A DNA stretch of 64,000 nucleotides from Viridibacillus sp050279675 (GTDB taxonomy: Bacteria; Bacillota; Bacilli; Bacillales_A; Planococcaceae): NCBI RefSeq assembly GCF_050279675.1, contig NZ_JBNNUK010000002.1, positions 62,001-126,000 on the forward strand, given 5' to 3'. Below the pieces are notes generated by a model. The model did not search any database. It was not told where the DNA came from and worked only from the letters and a program-made list of their open reading frames with translations. The position numbers and the translations under genes were made by a program. This document shows, in pieces, positions 46,834 through 55,304 of this stretch; within the stretch, counting starts at the first letter, position 1, and every line of letters starts with the position of its first letter.

Positions 46834-47790
46834 TTGCAAACTACATACCCAAAAATAATGAGAGACTTTCTAGTTTATTTAACAGCAATTAAAGGGAAGT
46901 CAAAAAGAACCCGTGAAGAATATGAATATGATTTATTATTATTTTTTAGATTCTTAAAAGCTGTACAACAAGATATGGATATAAAGTTAGTAGATCAAAT
47001 AGATATATCAGACATAACGATAGATTTTATCCGAGAAATATCATTAGAAGACATGTACTTGTTTTTAGAGTATTGTGAGGAGCAAAGACGAAATAGCGCT
47101 CATGCAAGAGCAAGAAAAGGTGCTACATTAAAATCCTTCTTCAATTATTTGAAATCAAAACGACATTTAATAGAAGATAACCCTGCTAGTGAGTTAGAAT
47201 CTCCTAAAATAGGGAAGAGACAACCTATTTATATGACGATGGAAGAGGCAAGAATTTTCATAGATGGCATAAAGGAATCTACACATTACTATCGTAATTA
47301 TTGTATGATTACCTTCTTTTTAAACCTAGGAATACGTGTAACAGAGCTATGTAAACTGAATTTAACCTCTATACAAGGTAACTATTTAACAGTTACAGGT
47401 AAAGGTGATAAGGAAAGAACTGTTTTCATAAATGAAGCTTGTCAGAATGCTCTTTCACGCTATTTAAAGAAAGAACGCTATGGTATTAAAGACGCAGATA
47501 AGAACGAGTCTTTATTTCTATCACAGAAAGGAACACGCTTAACAAGGCAACGTGTTGCTAAAATAGTAAAAGAAATTAACGAGCAATCAGGATTAAATAA
47601 AACAAAGCTAACACCGCATAAATTACGACATACATCTGCAACAATGATGTATAAAAGTGGGGCAGATATTCGTAGTTTACAGCAGATTTTAGGGCACTCT
47701 AGCGTTTCTACAACGCAGATTTATACTCATGTAGAAGATAAAGAAATCCAACAAGTGATTGAAAATAACCCATTTAATCAATTAATTTAA
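46834..47790 (+). CDS. Tyrosine recombinase (XerC/XerD-like)
   Basis: 318 residues. SAM-like core-binding domain (about 5-115) and catalytic domain with Arg168 (LGIRVTEL), His262-x-x-Arg265 (HKLRH), His288 (LGHSS) and nucleophile Tyr297 (IYTHV); all active-site positions are present. TTG start after GAGGTGA. Stand-alone gene with its own terminator. It could be an accessory Xer-like enzyme; main chromosomal XerC/XerD usually lie in other contexts (xerC near codY, xerD near fur/spoII genes). Confidence 0.9.
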   Translation: MQTTYPKIMRDFLVYLTAIKGKSKRTREEYEYDLLLFFRFLKAVQQDMDIKLVDQIDISDITIDFIREISLEDMYLFLEYCEEQRRNSAHARARKGATLKSFFNYLKSKRHLIEDNPASELESPKIGKRQPIYMTMEEARIFIDGIKESTHYYRNYCMITFFLNLGIRVTELCKLNLTSIQGNYLTVTGKGDKERTVFINEACQNALSRYLKKERYGIKDADKNESLFLSQKGTRLTRQRVAKIVKEINEQSGLNKTKLTPHKLRHTSATMMYKSGADIRSLQQILGHSSVSTTQIYTHVEDKEIQQVIENNPFNQLI

Positions 47791-47812
47791 TAATAACAAT
47801 GTATTTCGCATA

Positions 47813-47849
47813 CAAATCCGCGCTTATTCTGAGCTAGCGGATTTTTTTA
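47813..47849 (+). terminator. Terminator of the recombinase gene
   Basis: AAATCCGC / GCGGATTT stem and T-run. Confidence 0.88.
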
Positions 47850-47923
47850 GTTTATATCTATTTACATAGTACTTTATTGATACTATAATTCCTTATTAAT
47901 ACATAACGACTAGGAGGTTTCAT

Positions 47924-48469
47924 ATGTTTTCTGTAGAGATTGATGAGAAATTGCAACTGAAGTTATTACAAGAGCATGATGCACAAGAGTTATTTACAGT
48001 TATGATGGGATCAAAAGAGAGTTTAAGAGAGTGGTTGCCCTTTATAGATTCAAATGAAGATGTAGGAGATACATTACAATTTATTCGGTCATCTATGAAG
48101 CAATTTAGTTCTAATGATGGCTTCCAAACTGCCATCGTATTTGAGGGTAACATAGTTGGAGTTATTGGTTTTCACCATATTAATTGGCAAAACAAGTCTA
48201 CAAGTATCGGGTATTGGTTATCAAAGGACTATGAAGGCTTAGGTATTATGAGCAAATCAGTAAATAAGTTAATGGATCATGCCTTTCGGGATTTGAAGCT
48301 AAATCGTATAGAAGTGCGTGCTGCTATTGAAAATATGAGAAGTAGAGCGATTCCTGAGAGATTAGGAATGACTTTAGAAGGTTTTAGTCGTCAATCAGAG
48401 TGGTTATACGATCATTTTGTAGATCATGCCGTTTATAGCATTCTTCAAGAAGATTGGAAAATTAAGTAG
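47924..48469 (+). CDS. Ribosomal-protein-type GNAT acetyltransferase (RimL/YdaF-like)
   Basis: 181 residues with RimJ/RimL features: LKLLQEHDAQELF, EWLPFIDSNE, VIGFHHINWQNKSTSIGYWL, and EVRAAIENMRSRAIPERLGM. Similar to Bacillus subtilis YdaF. Acetylates N-terminal or small-molecule amines; substrate unknown. RBS AGGAGG. Confidence 0.88.
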   Translation: MFSVEIDEKLQLKLLQEHDAQELFTVMMGSKESLREWLPFIDSNEDVGDTLQFIRSSMKQFSSNDGFQTAIVFEGNIVGVIGFHHINWQNKSTSIGYWLSKDYEGLGIMSKSVNKLMDHAFRDLKLNRIEVRAAIENMRSRAIPERLGMTLEGFSRQSEWLYDHFVDHAVYSILQEDWKIK

Positions 48470-48472
48470 TTG

Positions 48473-48498
48473 AGACCATCTTGAATGGTCTTTTTTTT
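48473..48498 (+). terminator. Terminator of the RimL-like gene
   Basis: AGACCAT / ATGGTCT short stem followed by eight T. Confidence 0.82.
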
Positions 48499-48531
48499 AT
48501 TAGTTTACATAATATTATTATGTAAACTAAA
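48498..48531. repeat. dif-like palindrome, copy 1
   Basis: 34 bases identical to copy 2 at 57714-57747; the inner 31 bases (48500-48530) are a perfect palindrome with a single unpaired centre. It can be read as AGTTTACATAA, the five bases TATTA, then TTATGTAAACT. The last 11 bases equal the XerD half-site of the Bacillus subtilis dif site as I recall it; here both halves are XerD-type. Confidence 0.85.
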
Positions 48532-49005
48532 CTCAACATGCCTGTAAAAATTAGGTGAATTACTAATAGTTACTATTACCTAGTGAATTTAATTTTATAT
48601 AATTTAAGCTTAAATGAGATAGTGATTTTAAAAATATTTTAAAAACCACATGAATAATAGTAACTCAGTAAATTTCTTTTTCATTTATCTATTCTAAACA
48701 ATCAAACTAGCTGAATTTTTCAGCTTATTGCATTTTACGAATGCTGTTTTTGAATTATTTTACAGCTAAAAACCTATATATTGTAGAAAAAACATGTCAC
48801 AACTACTATAAATACTATATGAAAGGTGTAAAAATTTGATAATAGATACCATTCACTTTTGCTTTTATTAATTCATATTTTTTTCGATTTAGGTCTTTTT
48901 ACCTTTTGTTTTTATTTGAATAATAGCCTTATATTGGTTGTGATAAAATAGGTACATGAGAGAAATTGCACGAATAATGCCGAAATTGATTAGGGGTGAG
49001 GTTAT
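48532..49005. other. AT-rich intergenic region
   Basis: No gene seen. Contains a small hairpin (AGCTGA/TCAGCT near 48710) and an extended -10-like TGATAAAAT at 48941-48949 that may start the transcript of the following gene. Confidence 0.5.
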
Positions 49006-50730
49006 ATGGATCAAGGTTATAGTCAAGCGACGGATCTTAGCCAACTTAATGATGCGTATTCAGTCCAACAATTAATAGATATTCAGCATGCATTAGACCA
49101 ATCTATTATTGTTGCTATAACAGATAATAGAGGTATCATTACATTTGTAAATAATCATTTTTGTACCATTTCAAAATACAGTAAAGATGAGTTAATTGGG
49201 CAAGATCACCGTTTGTTGAACTCTGGTCATCATCCTAAAGCTTTTGTTAAAGAATTATGGCGTACAATTGGTAGCGGGAAAATATGGCGTGGTGATATTT
49301 GTAATCGTGCAAAAGATGGTAGTTTATATTGGGTGCAAACAACGATCATACCTTTTTTGAATGATAAAGGAAAACCTTACCAATATGTGTCAATTCGGAC
49401 AGATGTAACAGAACAAAAAAATATCAAAAAACTAAAAATCTTTGCTTATCATGACGAATTGACGGGTTTATATAACCGTCGTATGTTGAATATATGTTTA
49501 GCAGACCTGTTCAAAAACGCACAAAAAGAAGGCTTTTCATTGTCACTCTTAATGATGGATATTGACCGTTTTAAAAGCATTAATGATGGATTAGGTAATT
49601 TAACAGGTGATTTATTTCTAATCGAAGTAGCGACTCGCTTGAAAAGATTAGGAATAGATGAAAAGTCACTATTTCGCTATAGTGGTGATAAATTTGCCAT
49701 CATCATGAAGAATAATGAACATGCCATTTGGAAGGCACATCAAATAATGGCCAATTTTGAAGATAGTTTTTTGATTGAACAGTTTGAATTCTATTCTTCT
49801 ATTAGTATCGGCATAAGCTCAAGTCTAGCTGATGCAAATACACCAGAGGACTTAATAAAATGTGCAAATGTCGCCTTGCTTGAAGCAAAAAAGAATAGAG
49901 CTAGCAATTACATACAATATGAAAATACGATGAATAGTACTCATAATCAATTCCTGCTGCTAGAAACAAAACTTCGTCATGCTATAAAGCAAGATGAAAT
50001 TGAACTGTATTATCAACCGAAAATCGATTTAAAAACCAATCAATTAATCGGAATGGAAGGTTTAATTCGTTGGTATGATAAGGATTACGGCTTTATCTCT
50101 CCAGCTAAGTTTATCCCTTTTGCAGAAGAGTGCGGATTGATTAGTTCTATTGGTGAATGGACATTGAAAAGGGCTTGTAAACAAATGAAGAAGTGGCTTG
50201 ATGAATATGGGTTGGATATTCGTATTTCAGTTAATATTTCGCCTATTCATTTGAAAGAAAGGAATTTTGTGAACAATTTACGTGCAGTATTACAGGATAC
50301 AGGTTTACCCGCTAAAAATTTAGAGTTAGAAATTACCGAAATGAGCTTAATGCATCAAACAGAGGAATTGATTGCAACGTTTAATCAACTAAAAGCTCTG
50401 GGAGTAATCATCGCGATTGATGACTTTGGAACAGGTTATTCCTCACTCAGCTACTTAAAGCAGTTTCCAATTGATGTATTGAAGATTGATCAATCGTTCA
50501 TCCATGGTTTAAAAACAGGGCTCAGTAATGTCGCAATGGTGACCGCTATTATCAAATTAGCGCATGCATTGAGTATGCAAGTGGTTGCCGAAGGGGTAGA
50601 GACGGAAGATGAATTGTATATCGTCCGTGAAAACCTATGTGACTTTGCACAAGGATATTACTTTAGTAAGCCATTACCGACAGATGAATTTTCCGCAAAA
50701 TTACATGAATTGTATTTATCTAGAATCTAG
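49006..50730 (+). CDS. PAS-GGDEF-EAL protein, probable c-di-GMP phosphodiesterase
   Basis: 574 residues. PAS domain with PAC (about 30-140), GGDEF domain (about 140-300) and EAL domain (about 315-565). The GGDEF signature is SGDKF at 226-230, so cyclase activity is unlikely. The EAL domain keeps its residues: Glu351 (EGL for EAL), Asn in VNISPIHL, Glu in EITEM, Asp472-Asp473 in DDFGTGYSS, Lys in LKIDQSF, Glu in VAEGVET and Gln in AQGYYFS. Likely hydrolyses c-di-GMP, possibly stimulated through the degenerate GGDEF or PAS. Cytosolic, no membrane segment. RBS AGGGGTGAGG. Confidence 0.92.
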   Translation: MDQGYSQATDLSQLNDAYSVQQLIDIQHALDQSIIVAITDNRGIITFVNNHFCTISKYSKDELIGQDHRLLNSGHHPKAFVKELWRTIGSGKIWRGDICNRAKDGSLYWVQTTIIPFLNDKGKPYQYVSIRTDVTEQKNIKKLKIFAYHDELTGLYNRRMLNICLADLFKNAQKEGFSLSLLMMDIDRFKSINDGLGNLTGDLFLIEVATRLKRLGIDEKSLFRYSGDKFAIIMKNNEHAIWKAHQIMANFEDSFLIEQFEFYSSISIGISSSLADANTPEDLIKCANVALLEAKKNRASNYIQYENTMNSTHNQFLLLETKLRHAIKQDEIELYYQPKIDLKTNQLIGMEGLIRWYDKDYGFISPAKFIPFAEECGLISSIGEWTLKRACKQMKKWLDEYGLDIRISVNISPIHLKERNFVNNLRAVLQDTGLPAKNLELEITEMSLMHQTEELIATFNQLKALGVIIAIDDFGTGYSSLSYLKQFPIDVLKIDQSFIHGLKTGLSNVAMVTAIIKLAHALSMQVVAEGVETEDELYIVRENLCDFAQGYYFSKPLPTDEFSAKLHELYLSRI

Positions 50731-50757
50731 GGAAATGCCTTATATACTGAGAAAGCT

Positions 50758-50800
50758 ATACAAAAAGGTCGCCCTATACACTGAGGTGACCTTTTTGTAT
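50758..50800 (+). terminator. Terminator after the GGDEF/EAL gene
   Basis: CAAAAAGGTC / GACCTTTTTG stem, inner GCC/GGT pairing. Confidence 0.85.
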
Positions 50801-50829
50801 GATTTTTATTCAAAATGGATTTTTAAGGT

Positions 50830-50934
50830 GTGAAAATAGTTCGCTCATTAAGTAATACAGACTACAACAATAAAGAATTTGTGATTGAAGATATTGATGG
50901 TAGGTGGATAGCATTTGGTATCAAAAAAGCTTAG
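50830..50934 (+). CDS. Possible 34-residue peptide
   Basis: GTG-initiated frame whose translation ends KEFVIEDIDGRWIAFGIKKA. The composition looks protein-like, but the SD-like AAGG is almost adjacent to the GTG, so it may be a gene remnant. No family recognised. Confidence 0.2.
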   Translation: MKIVRSLSNTDYNNKEFVIEDIDGRWIAFGIKKA

Positions 50935-51024
50935 AATCGCCTCTTACGCAATTTTTGTAGAATGAAAAGCTATCATAATAAATTATTAAAATCATACATT
51001 ATAAAGAATTTTCTAAATTTTTTA

Positions 51025-51053
51025 TTGACAATAGATTTCTAAAGTTGTAAATT
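51025..51053 (+). promoter_or_regulatory. Sigma-A promoter of the SAM riboswitch transcript
   Basis: TTGACA and TAAATT with 17-bp spacing, about 25 bases before the aptamer. Confidence 0.6.
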
Positions 51054-51077
51054 AAGAATCAACAAAATAACTTTTTT

Positions 51078-51169
51078 CTTATCCAGAGAGGTGGAGGGAC
51101 TGGCCCTGTGAAATCTCAGCAACGGACGATGTACCGTGCTAATTCCAGAAGCGTATGCTTGAAGATAAG
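51078..51169 (+). promoter_or_regulatory. SAM-I (S-box) riboswitch
   Basis: P1 arms CTTATC (51078-51083) and GATAAG (51164-51169); core elements CCAGAGAGGTGGAGGGA, TGTGAAATCTCAGCAAC and GTGCTAATTCCAGAAG are all conserved. GATAAGAAGAG (51164-51174) is perfectly complementary to CTCTTCTTATC (51195-51205) in the terminator, giving the antiterminator. Confidence 0.96.
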
Positions 51170-51191
51170 AAGAGTGCATGGACGTATCGTC

Positions 51192-51221
51192 AACCTCTTC
51201 TTATCAAGAAGAGGTTTTTTT
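51192..51221 (+). terminator. SAM riboswitch terminator
   Basis: AACCTCTTCTT / AAGAAGAGGTT, perfect 11-bp stem with a three-base loop and T-run, 26 bases before the cyclase-family start codon. Confidence 0.94.
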
Positions 51222-51247
51222 GTTCAAAAAATGATGAGGTGATGGAT

Positions 51248-51985
51248 ATGTCAACAGAATTAATCAATGCACTACAAACGTTAAAAGAAAAGAAATGGAT
51301 CGATTTAACACATACCTTTGGAGTAGAAACACCACGTTTCAACGCATTTAAAGGGTTGGAAAAAACAACTCTATTTTCACATGATGATGGCTTTTTTGCT
51401 CAGAATTTTTCGTTTGCTGGACAATATGGAACACATTTAGATGCACCTATTCACTTTGTTCGTGATGCTCGTTATTTAGAAGAATTAGAGTTAAAAGAGC
51501 TTGCACTGCCGCTCGTTGTAATAGATCATTCAAAAGATGCAACAGAGAATCATGATTTCACGATTTCAGTTGAAGATATTTTGAATTTTGAGGTAGAACA
51601 CGGTGAAATTGAGGCAGGTACATTTGTTGCACTTCGTACAGATTGGAGTAAACGTTGGCCTGATGTAGAAGCATTTAATAACTTTGATGCTGAGGGAAAT
51701 CCGCATGCACCAGGATGGTCGGTAGATGCACTAAAATTCTTGTTTGAAGAGCGTCATATTAAAGCAGTAGGACATGAAACATTTGATACGGACTCTAGCA
51801 TTTTATACCGTCAAAACAATGCATTACTAGGTGAACTATATGTATTGGAACAAGATACATATCAAGTAGAGTTGCTAACAAATTTAGACCAGCTACCCGC
51901 AAAAGGGGCTGTCATCTTTAACATCGTACCTAAACCTGAAAAGGCTTCAGGTTTCCCAGTTCGCTCATTTGCCATCCTACCTTAA
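51248..51985 (+). CDS. Cyclase-family metal-dependent hydrolase (kynurenine formamidase-like)
   Basis: 245 residues from ATG 51248 (GAGGTGAT upstream). Cyclase/KynB fold: IDLTHTFGVETPRF, the metal motif QYGTHLDAPIHF, LRTDWSKRWP and GHETFDTDSS. Such enzymes hydrolyse N-formylkynurenine, isatin or other amides. Transcription is under a SAM riboswitch, suggesting a role in sulfur amino acid or methylation metabolism rather than tryptophan breakdown; the substrate is unknown. An open frame continues upstream to 51155 but runs through the riboswitch and is not translated. Confidence 0.88.
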   Translation: MSTELINALQTLKEKKWIDLTHTFGVETPRFNAFKGLEKTTLFSHDDGFFAQNFSFAGQYGTHLDAPIHFVRDARYLEELELKELALPLVVIDHSKDATENHDFTISVEDILNFEVEHGEIEAGTFVALRTDWSKRWPDVEAFNNFDAEGNPHAPGWSVDALKFLFEERHIKAVGHETFDTDSSILYRQNNALLGELYVLEQDTYQVELLTNLDQLPAKGAVIFNIVPKPEKASGFPVRSFAILP

Positions 51986-52028
51986 TTACTCATAGCAAAT
52001 GAATAATAGGAACTGAGAGGTGAACTCT

Positions 52029-52384
52029 TTGGTTATTAGAATTGATGATTTATCAGGTGACGCAGTTAAGGTGTTTTTGGAGGAGCATCTTCAAGGTATG
52101 GCACTAAATTCTCCACCAGAAAGTATACATGCGTTAAATATCGAGGAATTGATAAAAATAGAGATTACTTTCTGGAGTGCATGGGAAGCAGGTACATTAG
52201 AAGGTTGCGGAGCACTAATAGAATTGGATGCACACCATGGTGAAATAAAATCCATGCGTACTTCTTCATAATATTTACGGAAAGGCGTATCCTTGATCAT
52301 ATCATTGAAGAGGCAATGTACCGCGGTTATAAGCGTCTAAGTTTAGAAACAGGTTCAATGGTGGCTTTTGTACCTGCTAGCTGA
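52029..52384 (+). pseudogene. Broken GNAT acetyltransferase gene
   Basis: TTG 52029 after GAGAGGTGA. The first frame reads as a GNAT N-terminus (IRIDDLSGDAVKVFLEEHL, SPPESIHAL, WEAGTLEGCGALIELD, HGEIKSMRTSS) and hits TAA at 52269-52271. Homology continues in the same frame (YLRKGV) and then, after a one-base shift, in another frame (LDHIIEEAMYRGYKRLSLE, TGSMVAFVPAS) to a TGA at 52382-52384, stopping short of the usual C-terminal ARALYERFGF-type segment. One nonsense change, one frameshift and a truncated end. Confidence 0.85.
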
Positions 52385-52513
52385 ATTAGAAAAATGGTTT
52401 TCAATATTGTAAGCCATTTTCTAATTACATTGACGATCCGAATAGCGCTTTTATGAAATTAGAGTTATAAGTATATTAATTATTATTTTATTTACAAAAA
52501 TATATAAAACGAT

Positions 52514-52555
52514 AAGAGCATGTTTTGAAATGTAGATTATTCAAAACATGCTCTT
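52514..52555. terminator. Bidirectional terminator between convergent genes
   Basis: Perfect 16-bp arms AAGAGCATGTTTTGAA and TTCAAAACATGCTCTT with a ten-base loop, between the acetyltransferase pseudogene and the convergent pxpC gene. Confidence 0.88.
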
Positions 52556-52600
52556 TCTGTTTGTTCTACTATATTTTAGTTGGACAATACTTCTTACATG

Positions 52601-53596
52601 TTAAGAAAGCTTTGCAGAACAGCGAATAGCAGTAGCAATGGTTTTAATTTTTTGTTCTTTCGCTATTAATGCTTGTTGAGCTTCTTCTAATGTTACGAGC
52701 TCGAATCGGATTTTAGCACCTGTTTGTAACTGTGCAAGACTAGCTAGATCAGCTGTGATGACTTGAACCATTTTCGGATAACCCCCAGTTGTTTGGCGAT
52801 CGGCCATTAAAATGATCGGTTTACCATTTGGTGGGATTTGAACTGTTCCAAACGTCACAGCCTCTGATAACAATTCGAATTTCTCTGTCAATGATAACGT
52901 TGGTCCTTCAAAGCGGTACCCCATTCGATCAGCCTCTGTAGAAAGTGTGTAAGGGTTGTTTGTTAAACAATGCTGACTTTCAGTGGTAAAACAATCCCAC
53001 TCTGTACCAGGTATCACACGAATTGTTTGCTGTTGATTTAATGAGATTAATTCGTTGTGATTTACAGACCACGAAGCAGGACCTATTAGTTGTATTGCAT
53101 ATTGATGTATTTCTTTATTTTTTTTAGTATAAGGTCCGATATTTACTTCATCCTGTTTTTGTAATGCTCTACCTTCAAATCCGCCCATTCCCGCCTTTAA
53201 ATAAGTACTTTTACTATTCATTACAGTAGGAACTTGTATACCGCCAGCAAAGCTTACATAAGCACGACAACCTGTATGGGCTTTTTTAAACTTTAATACG
53301 TCTCCTTTTTTCACAATAAATGGACGCCAAAGTGGTACGAGTTCATTATTAATCGTTGCTGTTAGATCTCCACCTGTAAGTGCAATAAGGTGGTCATCAT
53401 TAAATTGTAATACAGTCCCAAATAATGAAACCTCAAGTACGGCTTCACTTTCTAAGTTCCCTACAAGAATATTCGCAATTCTTAATGAATAAGCATCCAT
53501 TGCACCACTAACGATGACTCCATATTTTTGTGACCCGAATCTTCCTAGATCTTGAATGGTAGTTAATAAACCTGGTTTAATGACTGTAACTGTCAT
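52601..53596 (-). CDS. pxpC: 5-oxoprolinase subunit PxpC (KipA, biotin-dependent carboxyltransferase family)
   Basis: 331 residues: IKPGLLTTIQDLGRFGSQKYGV, SGAMDAYSLRIANILVGN, ALTGGD, GCRAYVSFAGGIQVP and PPNGKPIILMADRQTTGGYPK (in pieces) are family landmarks. With PxpA and PxpB it forms ATP-dependent 5-oxoprolinase. The start overlaps the pxpB stop; RBS GAAGGAGACGAG. Confidence 0.93.
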   Translation of the reverse strand: MTVTVIKPGLLTTIQDLGRFGSQKYGVIVSGAMDAYSLRIANILVGNLESEAVLEVSLFGTVLQFNDDHLIALTGGDLTATINNELVPLWRPFIVKKGDVLKFKKAHTGCRAYVSFAGGIQVPTVMNSKSTYLKAGMGGFEGRALQKQDEVNIGPYTKKNKEIHQYAIQLIGPASWSVNHNELISLNQQQTIRVIPGTEWDCFTTESQHCLTNNPYTLSTEADRMGYRFEGPTLSLTEKFELLSEAVTFGTVQIPPNGKPIILMADRQTTGGYPKMVQVITADLASLAQLQTGAKIRFELVTLEEAQQALIAKEQKIKTIATAIRCSAKLS

Positions 53597-54318
53597 GATC
53601 TCGTCTCCTTCAATTGTTTGTATTCTTTTACGGATATTGGTTTAAAGCGAATACAATCACCTGCTTGCAACAGGGAAGGTGGCGTTTCATTTGGTAAAAA
53701 TAAATCGAGTGGCGTACGACCAATGATTTGCCAGCCACCAGGTGTTTCAAATGGGTAAATTCCTGTTTGTTTGCCTGCAATCCCAACCGAAAGTGCAGGT
53801 ATGGCAAGTCTAGGTGTTTCTTTTCGAGGTGTTGCTATAGCTTCATTCATGCCTCCCATAAAAGCGAAACCAGGTGCAAAACCAAGCATATAAACAAGAC
53901 ACTCATTCGCACTATGTAATTGAATGACTTCATCAGTCGTTAATCCATTAATTTCGGCCACATATTCTAAGTCTGGTCCATATTCACCACCATAAACAAC
54001 GGGTATTTCAACCACTCTTTGCGTGTGTTGTTTAACTGTTGTCATTTGGGTAATCAGTTGTTGCACATACTGACATACAAAGCTATATGATGTTACCTTT
54101 CCATTAACCTTAAAAATAGTATAAGGATTGTAGTAGATTGTAATATTTGTATATGCTGGAACGGCTTCTATAAACCCTTCAAATGGCTGTTCTTCAAGCA
54201 ATGAAGCTAAATTTTGTAAAATTGTACAGTTTGACGGATCGATTGTATTTCCAATCTGAACCATTACTGCTGAATCACCCAAAGGTTTAAATTTAACATG
54301 TTTAAATTCTTCTCCCAT
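53593..54318 (-). CDS. pxpB: 5-oxoprolinase subunit PxpB (KipI)
   Basis: 241 residues from ATG 54318, which has GAGGGG nine bases upstream; an earlier in-frame start (54360) adds residues without an SD. PLGDSAVMVQIGN, FIEAVPAYTNITIYY, LGFAPGFAFMGGM, TPRLAIPALSVGIAGKQTGIYP (in pieces) identify KipI/PxpB. In Bacillus subtilis KipI also inhibits the sporulation kinase KinA. Confidence 0.93.
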   Translation of the reverse strand: MGEEFKHVKFKPLGDSAVMVQIGNTIDPSNCTILQNLASLLEEQPFEGFIEAVPAYTNITIYYNPYTIFKVNGKVTSYSFVCQYVQQLITQMTTVKQHTQRVVEIPVVYGGEYGPDLEYVAEINGLTTDEVIQLHSANECLVYMLGFAPGFAFMGGMNEAIATPRKETPRLAIPALSVGIAGKQTGIYPFETPGGWQIIGRTPLDLFLPNETPPSLLQAGDCIRFKPISVKEYKQLKETRS

Positions 54319-54476
54319 AATGTACAACCCCTCATTTTGCATTTTAAACAATATAATCATATAGATAAATAATGGTAAATGACAAGTAAGTTATTTACAA
54401 TTGATAATTCATTATAGTGAGAAAGTTCAAAAATAAATGTTTTCAGAATAATGATTTAGTGATAATATAAGTTTTG

Positions 54477-54493
54477 TGTCAGAAAAACTGACA
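54477..54493. promoter_or_regulatory. Inverted repeat between divergent pxp genes
   Basis: TGTCAG-AAAAA-CTGACA, perfect 6-bp arms, 36 bases before pxpA in the divergent promoter region. Candidate operator; no kipR-like regulator gene is in the window. Confidence 0.45.
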
Positions 54494-54528
54494 TTAAATC
54501 CACTTTGAATTAGTAAGGGGCTGAGAAA

Positions 54529-55290
54529 ATGTTTCATGTAGACTTGAATTGCGATTTAGGAGAAAGTTTTGGTCATTACAAACTAGGGGAACAAGAAGAA
54601 ATTTTAAATTATATTACTTCAGCTAATGTAGCATGTGGTTTCCATGCAGGTGACCCAACAGTGATGAGGGAAACAGTTAAAATGGCTATTGCTAAAGGTG
54701 TCAAAATTGGTGCCCATCCTGGTTTGCCTGATTTAAATGGATTTGGACGACGCCCAATGCAAATTACTCCTCAAGAAGGCTATGACATGGTCGTATATCA
54801 AATTGGTGCACTACAAGGGTTTTTATCTACATGTGGAGAGAAAATGCAGCACGTAAAACCTCACGGAGCATTATATAATATGGCTGCTAAAGATCAGGCA
54901 TTATCTAAGGCTATTGCCCAAGCTGTCTATGATGTCTCACCTGAGCTAGTATTATTCGGATTAGCTGGAAGTGAGTTAACGAAGGCAGGAGAAAAACTTG
55001 GTCTTCAAACAGCTCATGAAGTATTTTCTGACCGTACATATCAAGCGGATGGTTCACTTACTTCACGTACACAATCCAATGCTTTAGTAACAGACGAGGA
55101 ACAGTCTGTAAATCAAGTCGTAACAATGGTCAAAGAAGGTTATATTGAGTCTCAACAACAAACGAAAGTATTATTGCGAGCAGACACTGTTTGTATCCAT
55201 GGGGATGGAGTACATGCTCTTGCATTTGCAAAATATATTCGAAACACATTGGAGAAAAATAACATCAACGTTCAAGCATTTCACGTATAA
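54529..55290 (+). CDS. pxpA: 5-oxoprolinase subunit PxpA (LamB/YcsF family)
   Basis: 253 residues: DLNCDLGESFGHYKLG, ITSANVACGFHAGDP, GAHPGLPDLNGFGRR, HVKPHGALYN and EVFSDRTYQADGSL. Catalytic subunit of prokaryotic 5-oxoprolinase, ring-opening pyroglutamate to glutamate. RBS AAGGGG. Divergent from pxpBC, unlike the single-direction order ycsF-ycsG-ycsI-kipI-kipA of Bacillus subtilis. Confidence 0.95.
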   Translation: MFHVDLNCDLGESFGHYKLGEQEEILNYITSANVACGFHAGDPTVMRETVKMAIAKGVKIGAHPGLPDLNGFGRRPMQITPQEGYDMVVYQIGALQGFLSTCGEKMQHVKPHGALYNMAAKDQALSKAIAQAVYDVSPELVLFGLAGSELTKAGEKLGLQTAHEVFSDRTYQADGSLTSRTQSNALVTDEEQSVNQVVTMVKEGYIESQQQTKVLLRADTVCIHGDGVHALAFAKYIRNTLEKNNINVQAFHV

Positions 55291-55304
55291 AAAGGGGTTT
55301 TCAT

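Noticed and set aside
48500..48530. GlnR/TnrA box as explanation of the palindrome
   Set aside because: The GlnR/TnrA site is TGTNA...TNACA; here the polarity is reversed (ACAT...ATGT), and no nitrogen genes are adjacent.
48500..48530. Simple terminator for the RimL-like gene
   Set aside because: A stem-loop with T-run already precedes it, the palindrome has no T-run after it, and the identical copy at 57716 does not follow a gene end.
51155..51247. Longer N-terminus for the cyclase-family protein
   Set aside because: It would be encoded by the riboswitch expression platform; the ATG at 51248 has a proper SD and matches the family start.
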